Assembly (NCBI GenBank): GCA_035582835.1
Contig: JAYKAV010002973.1
Location: 228,961-292,960 of the forward strand
From: Phoebastria nigripes
Taxonomy: Eukaryota > Chordata > Aves > Procellariiformes > Diomedeidae
Reading direction: 5' to 3'
Length of the DNA: 64,000 bases
Shown here: piece after piece, positions 24,961 through 36,100 of the stretch
How the letters are laid out: each line of letters begins with the position of its first letter
Numbering within the stretch: position 1 is the first letter of the stretch
Position numbers and translations under genes: made by a program
Notes under the pieces: generated by a model
What the model saw: only the letters and a program-made list of their open reading frames with translations
Told to the model about the DNA's origin: nothing
Database searches by the model: none

Positions 24961-25528
24961 TGTTGTGGTTTAACCCCAGCCAGCAAGTAGGCACCACACA
25001 GTCGCTCACTTACTTCTCCTCGGTGGGATGGGGGAGAGAATCGGAAGGGTAGAAGTGAGAAAACTCATGGGTTGAGATAAAGACAGTTTAATAGGGAAAG
25101 CAAAAGCCACACAAAGNAAAACAAGGAATTAATTCACTACTTCCCATCGGCAGGCAGGTGTTCAGCCATCTCCAGGAAAGCAGGGCTCCATCACGCGCAA
25201 CGGTGACTTGGGAAGACAAACGCCATCACTCCAAACATCCCCCCTTCCTTCTTCTTCCCCCAGCTTTATATACTGAGCATGATGTCACATGGTATGGAAC
25301 ACCCCATTGGCCAGTTTGGGTCAGCTGTCCTGGCTATGCTCCCTCCCAGCTTCTTGTGCACCTGGCAGAGCATGGGAAGCTGAAAAGTCCTTGACTAACG
25401 TAAACGCTACTTAGCAACAACTAAACCATCAGTGTGTTATCAACATTCTTCTTATCCTAAATCCAAAACACAGCACTATACCAGCTACTAGGAAGAAAAT
25501 TAACTCTATCCCAGCCGAAACCAGGACA
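24961..25528 (-). mobile_element. Solo LTR, ERVL-like (U3 type A, R-U5 type 1), inserted in CR1
   Basis: On the + strand it opens TGTTGTGGTTTAACCCCAGC and ends GAAACCAGGACA; on the minus strand it reads from TGTCCTGG to ACCACAACA. It is flanked by a perfect 5-bp duplication CACAG (24956-24960 and 25529-25533) of the CR1 target. The minus-strand TATA box corresponds to TTTATA at 25265-25270 and the ATTAAA signal to TTTAAT at 25087-25092. U3 has the AGCTTCCCATGCTCTGCC block and a CCAAT box (GGCCAATGGGG, minus strand). R-U5 has the GATGGAGCCCTGCTTTCCTG block found in most copies. No internal retroviral sequence is present. Confidence 0.93.
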
Positions 25529-25533
25529 CACAG

Positions 25534-26366
25534 ACAGTAGGACTGAGTGCACCCTCAGCAAGCTTGCAGATGACACCAAGCTGAGTGCAGCAGTTGATTT
25601 GCTTGAGGGAAGGGATGCCATCCAGAGGGACCTTGGCAGGCTTGAGGAGTGGGTCCATGCAAACCTCATGGAGTTCAATAAGGCCAAATGCAAGGTCCTG
25701 CACCTGGGTCAGGGCAATCTCCAATATCAATACAGACTAGGGGATGAATGGATTGAGTGCAGCCCTGCAGAGAAGGACTTGGGGATACTGGTGGATGAAA
25801 GATTAGACATGAGCTGGCAATGTGCACTTGGAGCCCAGAAAGCCAACTGTATCCTGGACTGAATAGAAAGAAGCGTGGCCAGCAGGTCAAGGCAGGTGAT
25901 TCTGCCCCTCCACTCTGCTCTTGTGAGATCCCACCAGGAGTTCTGCATCCAGCTCTGGGGTCCCCAGTACGAGAAACAGATGGACCTGTTAGAGCAGGTC
26001 CAGAGGAGGGCCACGGAAATGATGATAGGACTGGAACACCTCTCCTATGAAGAAAGGCTGAGAGAGTTNGGGTTGTTCAACCTGGAGAAGAGAAGTCTCT
26101 GGGGAGACCTTGTTGCGGCCTTTCAATATATAAAGAAAGCTTATAAGCAAGATGGAGAGAGACTTTTTACCAAGGCCTGTAGNGACAGGACAAGGCACAG
26201 TGGTTTTAAACTGAAAGAGGGTAGGTTCAGATTGGACATAAGTAACAAAATTGTTATGATGGGGGTTGTGAGACACTGGAACAGATTGCCCAGAGAAGTT
26301 GTGGATGCCCCATCATTAGAAATGTTCAAGGTCAGGTTGAATGGGGCTTTGAGCAACCTCATCTAG
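25534..26366 (+). pseudogene. CR1 ORF2, C-terminal half downstream of the LTR insertion
   Basis: It starts within the segment before motif C (the codons there read as LASLQMTPS in one frame and [12 protein letters not shown] in another). It continues through [29 protein letters not shown], an in-frame TGA at 25860-25862, MASRSRQVILPLHSALVR, EERLRE, and [15 protein letters not shown] to the natural stop. Two Ns (26070, 26183) fall in it. It lacks the upstream RT motifs and is inactive. It belongs to the same CR1 group as 31808-32965 (terminal SNLI), not to that of the 20855 copy. Confidence 0.85.
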
Positions 26367-26459
26367 TGGAAGATGTCCCTGCCCATGGCAGGGAAGTCAG
26401 ACTAGATGATCTTTGAAGGTCCCTTCCAACCCAAACTATTTTATGATACTATGATTCTA

Positions 26460-27325
26460 CCACGTGGAATGCATTTAGAGAAGAGTTCTACACAGAAGTA
26501 GAACTAATCTTATGATTTTTTTTTTTTTTTTAATTAATAAAAAACCAAAACACAAAACCCTTATACATTAGGTAACTTTTCTTGCTTATATTCTTTTATT
26601 GAAACTTTTAAAACATAACTTCATAGAATGCATTAGTAACTCATTTTTCACATTTGGAGGGAAAGAGAAAATTGAGAACCAACCTTTCTTTAAAAAGAGC
26701 AGATATGAAAATGGACAGAATTGAAGTAATACATAGCATTATATCTAAGTATCGTACTCATTATATCATGAGATGTGTTTATTTCAGGTGGCACAGAGGT
26801 GTAGGCTGTTCATTAGATTTTTTATACTTCAAATGTACAAGCTGTTTCATTTAAGATAATTTTCAGTGTAAAATGACAAATTGTTTGCAACTTGATCACA
26901 TTTTCAAGTTTTAATCTTTTTTTTTTTCACTTTCAGTAAATCTTCCACTCAAAAGAAAAAAGGACAAATTGCTTGCAATTTCTTATTCCTCTTTAACTGG
27001 AATAGAATAAAATAGCTTTTGAAAAATCTACAGATTAATACACAGTCTCAAACAGGCAAGCCATTTTGTGCAAGTCAAACTAGATATAAAAGACAATGAT
27101 AAAAGCTAGGTCATCTCAATGAGCACTTAGGAGGATGGGTAGGTAATGCTTCACTCAATCATTGTGTCCTTCTAAGAAAGGTAATAATATCATACACAAT
27201 AGGTTTTTTTGTGCTCTCACAGATGCTTATATCACATAGACTCGATATACTATTTCAGGATTTGGGGGGTTGTTTTGGTTTGGGGTTTATGTTTGGTTTG
27301 GTTTGGTTTGGTTTGTTTTTTTTTT

Positions 27326-27357
<32 letters not shown>

Positions 27358-27754
27358 TGTCCTGTTTATTTAATAAACACAAAATGCCAGATCCACACAA
27401 ATTTTCTGCATGTAGGCTTTCCCTAGATTTCTTCAGGAACTGAACACATGCATCTTAATGAGTGTTTTGTCTCAATTCCATATGTGTTTGTTCAGTGCAG
27501 TTCTGGTTTAGTGTCCCAATTGATCAATGTGACATACATACTTACTGACCTAGCTGCGGTGATGTACTCTAATTAAAATCTGATTGAAGACCAGGTCTAC
27601 TAATTTTAGTTAAATAGACAGGCTGTACTCTATAGTAACTAAAAGCAGAATTAAACTCCTAAATGTCCAGGATTTCATAATCACAACATGAAATCCAGTA
27701 AATCTGTGACTGTTTAAATCTGACTTTGAAATTTACTGGTAGAAAATAATTTAA
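26460..27754. other. Unique AT-rich stretch
   Basis: No gene or transposon recognised. Poly(T) lies near 26518-26532; a GTTTG/poly(T) tract is listed separately. Confidence 0.5.
27276..27358. repeat. (GTTTG)n followed by long poly(T)
   Basis: GTTTG/GGTTT pentamers run to about 27315 and then into about 42 T with one C interruption. Confidence 0.85.
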
Positions 27755-27759
27755 CAGAA

Positions 27760-28352
27760 TTTGTTTTGGCTGGGGTAGAGTTAATTTTCTTCCTAGTAGC
27801 TAGTATGGGGCTATGTTTTGGATTTGTGACCAGAACAGTGTTGATAACACAGGGATGTTTTAGTTATTGCTGAGCAGTTCTTACACAGAGTGAAGGCCTT
27901 TTCTGCTTCTCACACCACCCCACCAGCGAGTAGGCTGGGGGTGCACGAGAAGCTGGGAGGGGACACAGCTGGAACAGCTGACCCCAANTGACCAAAGGGA
28001 TATNCCATACCATATGACATCATGCTCAGCATATAAAGCTGGGGGAAGAAGAAGGAAAAGGGGGGACGTTCGGAGTGATGGCGTTTGTCTTCCCAAGTAA
28101 CCATTATGCATGATGGAGCCCTGCTTTCCTGGAGATGGCTGAACACCTGCCTGCCGATGGGAAGCAGTGAATGAATTCCTTGTTTTGCTTTGCTTGCGTG
28201 TGCGGCTTTTGCTTTATTTATTAAAGTGTCTTTATCTCAACCCACAAGTTTTCTCCCTATTACCCTTCTGATTCTCTCCCATATCCCACTGTGAGGGGAG
28301 TGAGCGATCAGCTGTGTGGTGCTTAGTTGCCAGCTGGGGTTAAACCATGACA
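27760..28352 (+). mobile_element. Solo LTR, ERVL-like (U3 type B, R-U5 type 1)
   Basis: It starts at a slightly decayed 5' end (GTTTTGGCTGGGG) and ends TTAAACCATGACA, flanked by CAGAA (27755-27759 and 28353-28357). U3 is type B (TTTGTGACCAGAACAGTG; CACCAGCGAGTAGGCTGG), shared with the LTRs at 30861 and 54350. A TATAAA box lies at 28032-28037 and ATTAAA at 28220-28225. The R-U5 region has TGTCTTCCCAAGTAACC and GATGGAGCCCTGCTTTCCTG. Two Ns (about 27988 and 28004) are present. No provirus interior is seen. Confidence 0.9.
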
Positions 28353-30217
28353 CAGAACTATCAGACATCTTATTTTAAAAATCCCTGGTTTATTCATGTT
28401 ATTCAGGTACTTAACGATTAGGTGTATGTGTAAGAAACACATTTGAAAGGATTATGAGAAGTGTCTAGACAATGCTGTAAGCCCTAATATCACACATAGT
28501 ATTTCCACAAAAGTTTAATAATCCAAAGAAATTATACAGCTAGTGAGAACAACTGCAGAATCCAAGTGATTTGTAGACAGTCAGGCAACAGGTGAAAACT
28601 AGATTTGAGTGCATTGACTTCTGGGCCACTGTCCTAACCTTGTCTCCTTTGCCTTAGAGGTATTTCAGGATCGCTTAACTAGTGTCCAGTACATCCCAGG
28701 GACAATTTTGAAAGTTAATGTAAAAGACCGCTTCATAAATGGAAGTTTGATTAAATTTAATACTTTTTCAAATGACTATTGTGAAATTGAACTCCTCACT
28801 ATCTCTCCTAATGATCTTTAATGTTTCATGTAGGTTAACTAGATGATGAAATCCCTAAAGGACAAATTTATATTTCTCAGATCATATGTCAAAGCATACA
28901 GAAAAAAGAAAAAATCACATTGGCGCTGAACTTTGTTGGAGAACAGGAAATTTTTGTAATAATTTTACAATAAATTATTTTTGTAATAATTTAGTCTCTC
29001 TAAATGGAGACTAAAAGGAACTATATTCCTGCCAGTATGTTGTTCCCAGTTTCAAGTTATGCTGTTATTCTCTTCAAGGCATTATTTGGGAATCAGAATA
29101 TGACTCTTTATATTCTTACATCTGGAGGACCCTTCTGTGATCATCCTTCCATTTTTTTCTGATGTTACACCAGATTACTTTCTCATCAAAACACTCAAAA
29201 ATAAACTGCATTGAAAATGAAGTTAATTCCTAACGAAAGTCTTGATTCAGCAAGGAATGTACAAGCGTATTCATAAATTAATGGACAAATTTTAATTTAG
29301 AAGTCAGTGAGTTTATTTGCATTCTGGATAGATAAAAACTTAAACACCAAGCTAGATGGAGGCCTAGTTTACTCTGTTTAACCAGTCAGAATAAAACATG
29401 CTCATCTTTGACTTTTTCCATATTAATTAAAATTCTTGATAATCTTTTAACTATGTTCTGAGATTCTTTACTGTGTCCCATGGTATAATATAATCTTCAG
29501 AATGCCATGCACCTATTCCTGTAATGAATCCAGTTGTCACTTGGAGTTTTTGGAGGTCTTGAATTTTTTCTGTGTGTAGATATAATACAAATATAACGTG
29601 ATTTCAAGAAACATTCAAATTCTGCTAAAATTCTGGAGTTATAATACATGATTACTTGTGGGCGGCAAGGTCTTCCTTTGAATTCATGAGCTTATAAATT
29701 CATAGGGTTGAATGCTCAGCAGGTATAATGTAACACAGATTCATTAAAACTAGTGGAAGTAGGCAAATTTACATAGGCTGAGGAGCTGTCCCTTAATATT
29801 TAATCTATTTTCCCAAATGATTCTTCTAATTGCTCTCTATGTTCAGCTTTACAGCTGTCTGGGAGTTACAGTGGGAGGGTTATCAAATATTTAATTAAAT
29901 TATGAAGTCACAGCTACATTTTATTTCAAAACATTCCCAAATGTTTTAAATCAATTTGTTCAATATTAAAATTTTAAACACTAACAGGCCCAACTTCTGA
30001 GCCTATATCAGTTAGCATCAGTCTGTGAAAGTAAGTGAATTATACCACTTCCAAGTCCACTCCTGGTTTGAATAAAGAGAACAAAGCAAATATTTCCTGC
30101 TTAATTACTCGCATTTCTTCCCACAGTCACTGATTTTTTTTTTTAATGTTTCTCTTGTTTCCGGATGAATTCACAATCAAAATCCATCCTTTGTGAGAGT
30201 TGTCAAAATCACCTTTT

Positions 30218-30257
30218 TTGTTGTTGTTGTTGTTGTTTTGTTGTTTTTTTTTTTTTT
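30218..30257. repeat. (TTG)n and poly(T) tract
   Basis: About seven TTG units followed by TTTTG and about 14 T. Confidence 0.8.
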
Positions 30258-30767
30258 CCCTTAGGGAAAAAAGTTAGAGACATTTGTGATTGTTTAATTG
30301 AACTTGAGAATAGGATTGAAGAGTCTATATCCTTTAAGCAAAACTCTGGAGGCAGAGCTGTTCTAATACTAAAAGAAAAGCGGATTAAGCAAAATTTCTT
30401 TTACCACCTTACTTCATAAACAGAAATGTTTGTGTATTCAGGTCAAATTGTGAATTGGTCAAAGGGTTCAACATGGTGCTCCAATGTTACCACAGACCTT
30501 CATAGCGCACACTGAGTACTTTTGTCTGTGTAGTGGGCTCTCACTTACCAATAATGACATAAAAGCAGGTTTGTCCTGAAGAAGGATATCTTAAAAAATA
30601 AATATATATATTTTTATTATTTTTTGTTCTTCACAGAAAGAAAAGCTCAGATAAAAATCAGGGCTTTGAGAATAGTTAGAAAGCCTCTAAGAAACTAATT
30701 AATTGCAAAGAAGCATAAACGATAATTAATAGTTAAACTCTCAATACACAGTCTGGCATTCTGGGAT

Positions 30768-30796
30768 CAAGTCTAAACAGGTTATGTTTAGACTTG
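30768..30796. repeat. Perfect 11-bp inverted repeat (hairpin)
   Basis: Arms CAAGTCTAAAC (30768-30778) and GTTTAGACTTG (30786-30796) are separated by 7 nt. No T-run or other sign of function. Confidence 0.7.
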
Positions 30797-30860
30797 GTGA
30801 TGACAGAGGTCAATAAAATCACAGATTAAAGTCAATGGAAATACATATGAAGTGGTGCAC

Positions 30861-31420
30861 TGTTGTGGATTAATTGAGGTAGTGAGCTAAGCCCCACACA
30901 GCCACTCACTCACTCCCCCCCCAGCAGGATGGTGGAGACAATCAGAGGGGGAAAAGTGAGAAAACTTGTAGGTTGAGTTTAAGACAAATTAATAAGTAAA
31001 AGAGAAAGAAGAAAAAGAAAAAGAAAAATTAAAAAATTAAAAAAAAAAAAAAAAGTAATGCAAAAGCAATAGCTCACCACCAGCCAACTGATGCCCAGTC
31101 AGTCCCTGAGCAATGGTAACCTTTGGAAAACTCTCCCCCAGCTTTTATTGCTGAGCACGACATCATGTGGTATGGAATATCCCTTTGGTCAGCTGGGGTC
31201 AGCTGTCCCAGCTGTGTCCCCTCCCAGCCTCTTGTGCAACCCCAGCCTACTCTCTTTGGGTGGGGGGAGAGCGAATTGAGAAACAGAAAAGGCCTTGATG
31301 CTGTATAAACACTGTTCAGCAAGATCTAAAACATTAGTGTGTTATCAACACTGTTTTGGTCACAAATCCAAAACATAGCACCATACAGGCTGCTATGAAG
31401 AAAATTAACCCTGTCCCAGA
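30861..31420 (-). mobile_element. LTR, ERVL-like (U3 type B, R-U5 type 2), 5' end missing
   Basis: On the + strand it begins TGTTGTGGATTAATTG (the LTR 3' end reversed) and runs to AAATTAACCCTGTCCCAG. The last ~15 bp of the LTR 5' end (expected to read as CCAAAACCAGGACA on this strand) are absent, so no target duplication can be seen. On the minus strand, U3 has the type B block (TTTGTGACCAAAACAGTG). The part after the TATA position carries CTCAGGGACTGACTGGGC, matching only the LTR at 12665. The TATA box has decayed to an AATAAAA-like sequence. An (AAAG)/poly(A) stretch at about 31004-31055 is internal to it. Directly adjoining on the right is an ancient CR1. Confidence 0.87.
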
Positions 31421-31807
31421 AAGGGAAGGTTCAGAGAGGTGAAGAAAGATGATCAAGGGTTTAGAACAGCCTCTGTATGCAGAATGATGAGACTCTCCAA
31501 ATTAGAACAGGTTACTGAGGAGGTACATGATAGAATTATATCAAATCATGAAAGGCATAAAGACGATGAAAAGTGAACAATATTCACTTTCTCTTCAAAT
31601 GGAAGACAGAGTTCAAACGAAACTAGTGACTGACAGTTTGAAACAGGTGGCACTTTTAAACAAGCATTAAGCATTAGACCTTTTTTCTTCAGAATGTTGT
31701 GGATACTAAGTTTACAAAAATTCAAGAAGTCATTAAGAGAAAAAAAAAAAAAAAAGGAGAAAAATCCATTGAGGGCAAACAAATACAGAAATATGACTGC
31801 TTCTTTA

Positions 31808-32869
31808 GGCCTCTGTAAGGCCTTTGACACGGTCCCCCACAACATCCTTCTCTCTAAACTGGAGAGGTATGGATTTGGTGGGTGGACTTTCCGGTGGGTG
31901 AGGAATTGGTTAGATGGTCACATCCAGAGGGTAGTGGCCAACGGCTCAATGTCCAGATGGAGATCAGTGACAAGTGGCGTCCTGCAGGGGTCCGTACTGG
32001 GACCAGTACTGTTTAATATCTTCATCAATGACATAGACAGTGGGATCGAGTGCACCCTCAGCAAGTTTGCAGACGACTCCAAGCTGAGTGGTGCGGTCGA
32101 CGTGCCTGAGGGATGGGATGCCATCCAGAGGGACCTGGACAAGCTGGAGAAGTGGGCCCATGTGAACCTCATGAGGTTCAACAAGGCCAAGTGCAAGGGC
32201 CTGCACCTGGGTCAGGGCAACCCCCGGTATCAATACAGGCTGGGGGATGAAGGGATTGAGAGCAGCCCTGCCAAGAAGGACTTGGGGGTACTGGTGGATG
32301 AAAAGCTGGACATGAGCCAACATTGTGCACTTGCAGCCCGGAAGGCCAACTGTATCCTGGGCTGCATCCACAGAAGCGTGGCCAGCAGGTGGAGGGAGGT
32401 GATTCTGCCCCTCTACTCTGCTCTGGTGAGACCCCACCTGGAGTACTGCGTCCAGCTCTGGAGCCCTCAGCACAAGAAAGACATAGACCTGTTGGAGCGG
32501 GTCCAGAGGAGGGCCACAGAAATGATCAGGGGGATGGAATGCCTCTCCTATGAAGAAAGGCTGAGAGAGTTGGGGTTGTTCAGCCTGGAGAAGAGAAGGC
32601 TTTCGGGAGACCTTATTGCAGCCTATCAGGACTTAAAGGGGGCTTATAAGAAAGATGGGGACAAACTTTCTAGCAGGGCCTGTTGTGATAGGACAAGGGG
32701 GAATGGCTTTAAACTAAAAGAGGGTAGATTTAGACTAGATATAAGGAAGAAATTTTTGACGCTGAGGGTGGTGAAACACTGGCACAGGTTGCCCAGAGAG
32801 GTGGTAGATGCCCCATGCCTGGAAACATTCAAGGTCAGGTTGGACAGGGCTCTGAGCAACCTGATCTAG
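31808..32869 (+). pseudogene. CR1 ORF2 C-terminal two-thirds, uninterrupted frame
   Basis: About 354 CR1 codons remain open to the natural TAG after SNLI. They include [15 protein letters not shown], motif B ([15 protein letters not shown], with Leu where Pro is usual), motif [49 protein letters not shown] and [13 protein letters not shown]. The endonuclease, fingers and the first part of motif A are missing, so no active enzyme is possible. The frame happens to stay open about 37 codons further upstream into the ancient relic (31694 onward); that extension is A-rich chance sequence. Confidence 0.92.
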
Positions 32870-32965
32870 TTGAAGATGTCCCAGCCCACAGCAAGGGGGG
32901 GTTGGACTAGATGACTTTTAAAGGTCCCTTCCAACCCAAACTATTCTATGATTCTATGATTCTAT
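31808..32965 (+). mobile_element. Young CR1 LINE, 1.16 kb, 5'-truncated within RT motif A
   Basis: It begins at GTAAGGCCTTTGACACGGTC (the KAFDTV part of motif A) and ends with CTATTCTATGATTCTATGAT repeats. The right-hand part contains the 3' UTR (GGGGTTGGACTAGATGAC). It sits inside the ancient CR1 relic that flanks it on both sides. The ORF2 remnant is uninterrupted, which suggests a comparatively recent insertion. Confidence 0.95.
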
Positions 32966-33139
32966 TTTTCAGGCATGAATTTTTTGGATGCTGGTAGCGT
33001 ATTCAGGAGGAGCATGATTTCATAATTGCCTTGTTCTTAGATACATTCTTAGTCATTTGCCTTTGGTCCCTGATGGAGGCAGGATGAAGGGTAAGATAGA
33101 TGGTTTTTGCTGTCCCAATGCAAACATGTTCATGTTCTT

Positions 33140-36100
33140 ACATTTGTTCTTTTCTTATATAACTGATAATGCTGGAGTTCATCCATGCTTGTCTTATTCA
33201 ATTCTTTCATAAATGAAATAAATGAAAGTATCCTTTAGAGTGAGTGTTTTCATCCAAGCAAAAATAATGTATTTAGTTTTTATGTTGGTGCTTGAATGTG
33301 CTCCACAGGTAAGTTTGTTTTTTGTGTTCACTATAAAGAATGCTGCTTTTTATTACCACTGTTTTGCCAGTAAAAGTTTCTCCCTGTAGCTGACTGTAGC
33401 TAACAGTCCCTGTAGCAAGACAAGAAATTAGAGTTTGACAGCAAGATCCAGATTTGAAGCAGTAATAAGGATATGATGAATGTTAAAGTAAAATAAAAAA
33501 GTCTTTATTTTATTTTGTTGATAGATTTTGATGCTGCAAAAAACAATGTCTGGTTAGTTATAAGAAAAGGTTAAAATTTAATTTCCACACTGCTAAATAA
33601 CTCTCAATGCTAAATGGCAACAGATACATTACCTGATGATTAGCCTCTATCTTGATATAGCAAGTCAGTATGTACTTTGTTTTAGTTATTTACTAGCATT
33701 GTTTGAGGGATATGGAGTCCAAAAGCCTTCTAATGATAGAACACAGATTTTTTGTTATTAACATGTTACTCAATCTTTTATATCATATAAGCAGCATGAG
33801 ATTTCACACTTGCTATGGAACTTTTGAATCATATTACACTTGATTTCATAAAGAACTGCAGTAGTATTGTATTTTGGGGGGAGCACTGTCTTCTGTAAGA
33901 CACCCTTGTATCATATGCAAGACAAATTAATTTAAGTGAAGATGAAATTATTTGCTACAGCTTGATATGATCTAGTGCTTTACTGCTGAAAGGGTGATTT
34001 CACACTGTCCTCTTTCTTTCTTGCTCCCACCATGCCCTCACTCTGGTACTTACTGGTCTTTTCATAGAGATGATTCAACTCATCAAAGTGCCAATATATG
34101 ATTGTGTATAAAACTTATTTGAAAAAAGTAACTAATTTTCTGATGAACTAGTGAGTTACATTAGATCATAAAGTCCCACAAAAGCTACACCGAGTACAAG
34201 AGAAGCAGTAATCAGAAATGTGAGCAGAAAGAACAGAAAGACTTTCCCTATTTGGGGGGCAGTGGCCTGTTCACTAAGCTATAAAAGAAGAAAATAATCC
34301 AGGAAAAAATCTCTAAATCTTACCCTTCATGGGATAAAACTTACTGCAATATCATTGTTCTCAACCTCAGATGCAAAGGGCTAGAAAATCACTCAAAGAA
34401 TGTTGTATTCTGAAATAAAAACCCATTTAATTGCTTAGATTTTCCTCCTAACTCATTCTGTCAGTTTGTTTTTTTCATGCCTCTACTTCTCCCTTTACTG
34501 CCATTTTTTAGGCTACAAAATCCTGTCTCAAATGTTCTGTTTTACAGTGAGTATTTTTTTTCTTTTTCTTTCCTAAAACACACTTTGAAAAGAGATTTGT
34601 TCAGTCCTTTTTTTCCATGGTTCTTCTGGTCTGTGTCCAGAGTAAGGACATCAATCAATCTGAGATCTCCTAGTTTCCAGGTGGGTATATTAATCTCTGG
34701 CTGACAGTTTCTTTTTGGTCTAGTGAATACTTGATGGTTTATACAAATTAAAACACCATTAGCAGGATATTAGGGAGGGTTTCTTTCACCGTGAAGCATT
34801 CCAGTTGATGAACTCACCTGAGATGTGGAACACACAGCTTTAAGTCCTTAATTTACCTTGGGGATTAGCAGTGAGCTGTATCAGACATGCATTTTCACTG
34901 ATACCTGAAGCATATGTCTTTTCTTCCTGAGTAAATTTCATCAGCATTGTGCTATAGGATTCAACAACTATTTGAATTAAGGATAATTATTTTTTGCAAA
35001 ATGAAAAAGAACTGATAAAAGAAGTAGTGAGAGAGCACTCCTGGAACACGTATCCTGAAATGTTGAAAGCACTCTCCTGTATATCTATTAGGTTGACTTT
35101 TTTATTTGTTTTGTTTTAGTTGCTAATTGTTTTAAACTTAATTCTTAATTTTCTTCCAATTGACCTGCATTGAGTAAAGCACAATACCAAAGCATGGATT
35201 GTTCTAATGAAATGGTTCCATCCAGACCAAGGAGGNTCTACTCCATGTAATCTTTACTAAGAGGCAAACTGCAAGTAAAAAAAGGTTTCAAAGTATCTAT
35301 ATTTTCCAGGGGAAAATTACACAACTTTTGAAAACTTTTGAATAGCCACATTTACTAGTTGCCTCTGAAAAAGCCTAAGAAAATAATATACACTATCACT
35401 AATTTAGAAGGATCAAAGAAACTTATTCCTGATACATTTGCGTAAAATTGTTGCATGGGGGAGATGGGATTATTTTGTTCAAGTCTTTTTCCACTAATGA
35501 AAAAAGAACAGAAAATTGTTACATTATTTTATCAGTTTTTTTTTTTTTTCATCAAGCAAACAAAAGTATTGTGGATTTTGGTTTTGGTTTGTTGGGTTTT
35601 TTTATCTTTTACCTTCTTTGTCCCCCCATAGGTAATCTATTAAATTAGTAATCAGTATGTAATAACTGCAGCATATGTTTCAGCTGTGTCTGGCTCTGAA
35701 GGAAATTATTGATTTTTGGGAGCTAAAAATCTGATTTTAAGTTGGTTCGTTTTAAAGGAGATAAAAAAGAACAACAGAACAAAAAGAAAGGATCTTTTTG
35801 TTCTATACTATTCTACCAGGACATTTGCTTAGATATTTGCTAAGCTTTTTCTGCCATATCTGTATCCTCAGCATCATGGAAAGTCTGAAATCTGCTATTC
35901 ATAAATTCTTTCTAGAAATCGCTTAGAGAGTTTTAAGTAAGGTTAGCAAGAGATAACTCTTTCTCACAGTAAGATATTTGGCTAATGATTTGATTGAATG
36001 TTTAGGAGGGATATTACAACAGCAAAATACTATCACCTTCAGAAAAAAATATCTTGGCAAAATAGGATATGAAACAAGCATGCTATTCGTTTTCTGTTTG

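Larger units (their letters stand above)
24774..26459 (+). mobile_element. CR1 LINE (about 1.1 kb) split by a solo LTR
   Basis: The left part (24774-24960) begins at TCTAAATTGGAGAGATATGG, just downstream of RT motif A, and includes motif B. The right part (25529-26459) resumes at the expected position and runs through motif C, the ORF2 C-terminus (stop after SNLI at 26364-26366) and the 3' UTR to ATGATACTATGATTCTA. The two halves join without loss when compared with the related CR1 at 31808-32965. The interrupting LTR therefore inserted later. Confidence 0.94.
28358..30860. other. Unique AT-rich stretch
   Basis: No recognised gene or transposon. A frame at 30165-30419 begins in a TTG/T tract; its second half is charged but not recognised. 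The simple tract and a hairpin are listed separately. Confidence 0.5.
31421..33139 (+). mobile_element. Ancient CR1/L3-like LINE relic, interrupted by a younger CR1
   Basis: The left part (31421-31807) corresponds to the C-terminal ORF2 region of old sauropsid CR1 elements. GATGATCAAGGGTTTAGAAC corresponds to the MIKGLE segment, followed by a decayed ERL-type segment. Next come GGTACATGATAGAATTATAT and AAATCATGAAAGGCATAAAG (D-M-I-x-x-Y-x-I-M type), then AACAGGTGGCACTTTTAAAC, and GTTGTGGATACTAAGTTTAC. The right part (32966-33139) continues with the 3' UTR: TTTGCCTTTGGTCCCTGATG, AGGCAGGATGAAGGGTAAGA, and the ending TTCATGTTCTTACATTTG. Many substitutions and an expanded poly(A) run (31741-31755) show great age. 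Family assignment is by remembered consensus features, not by search. Confidence 0.75.
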
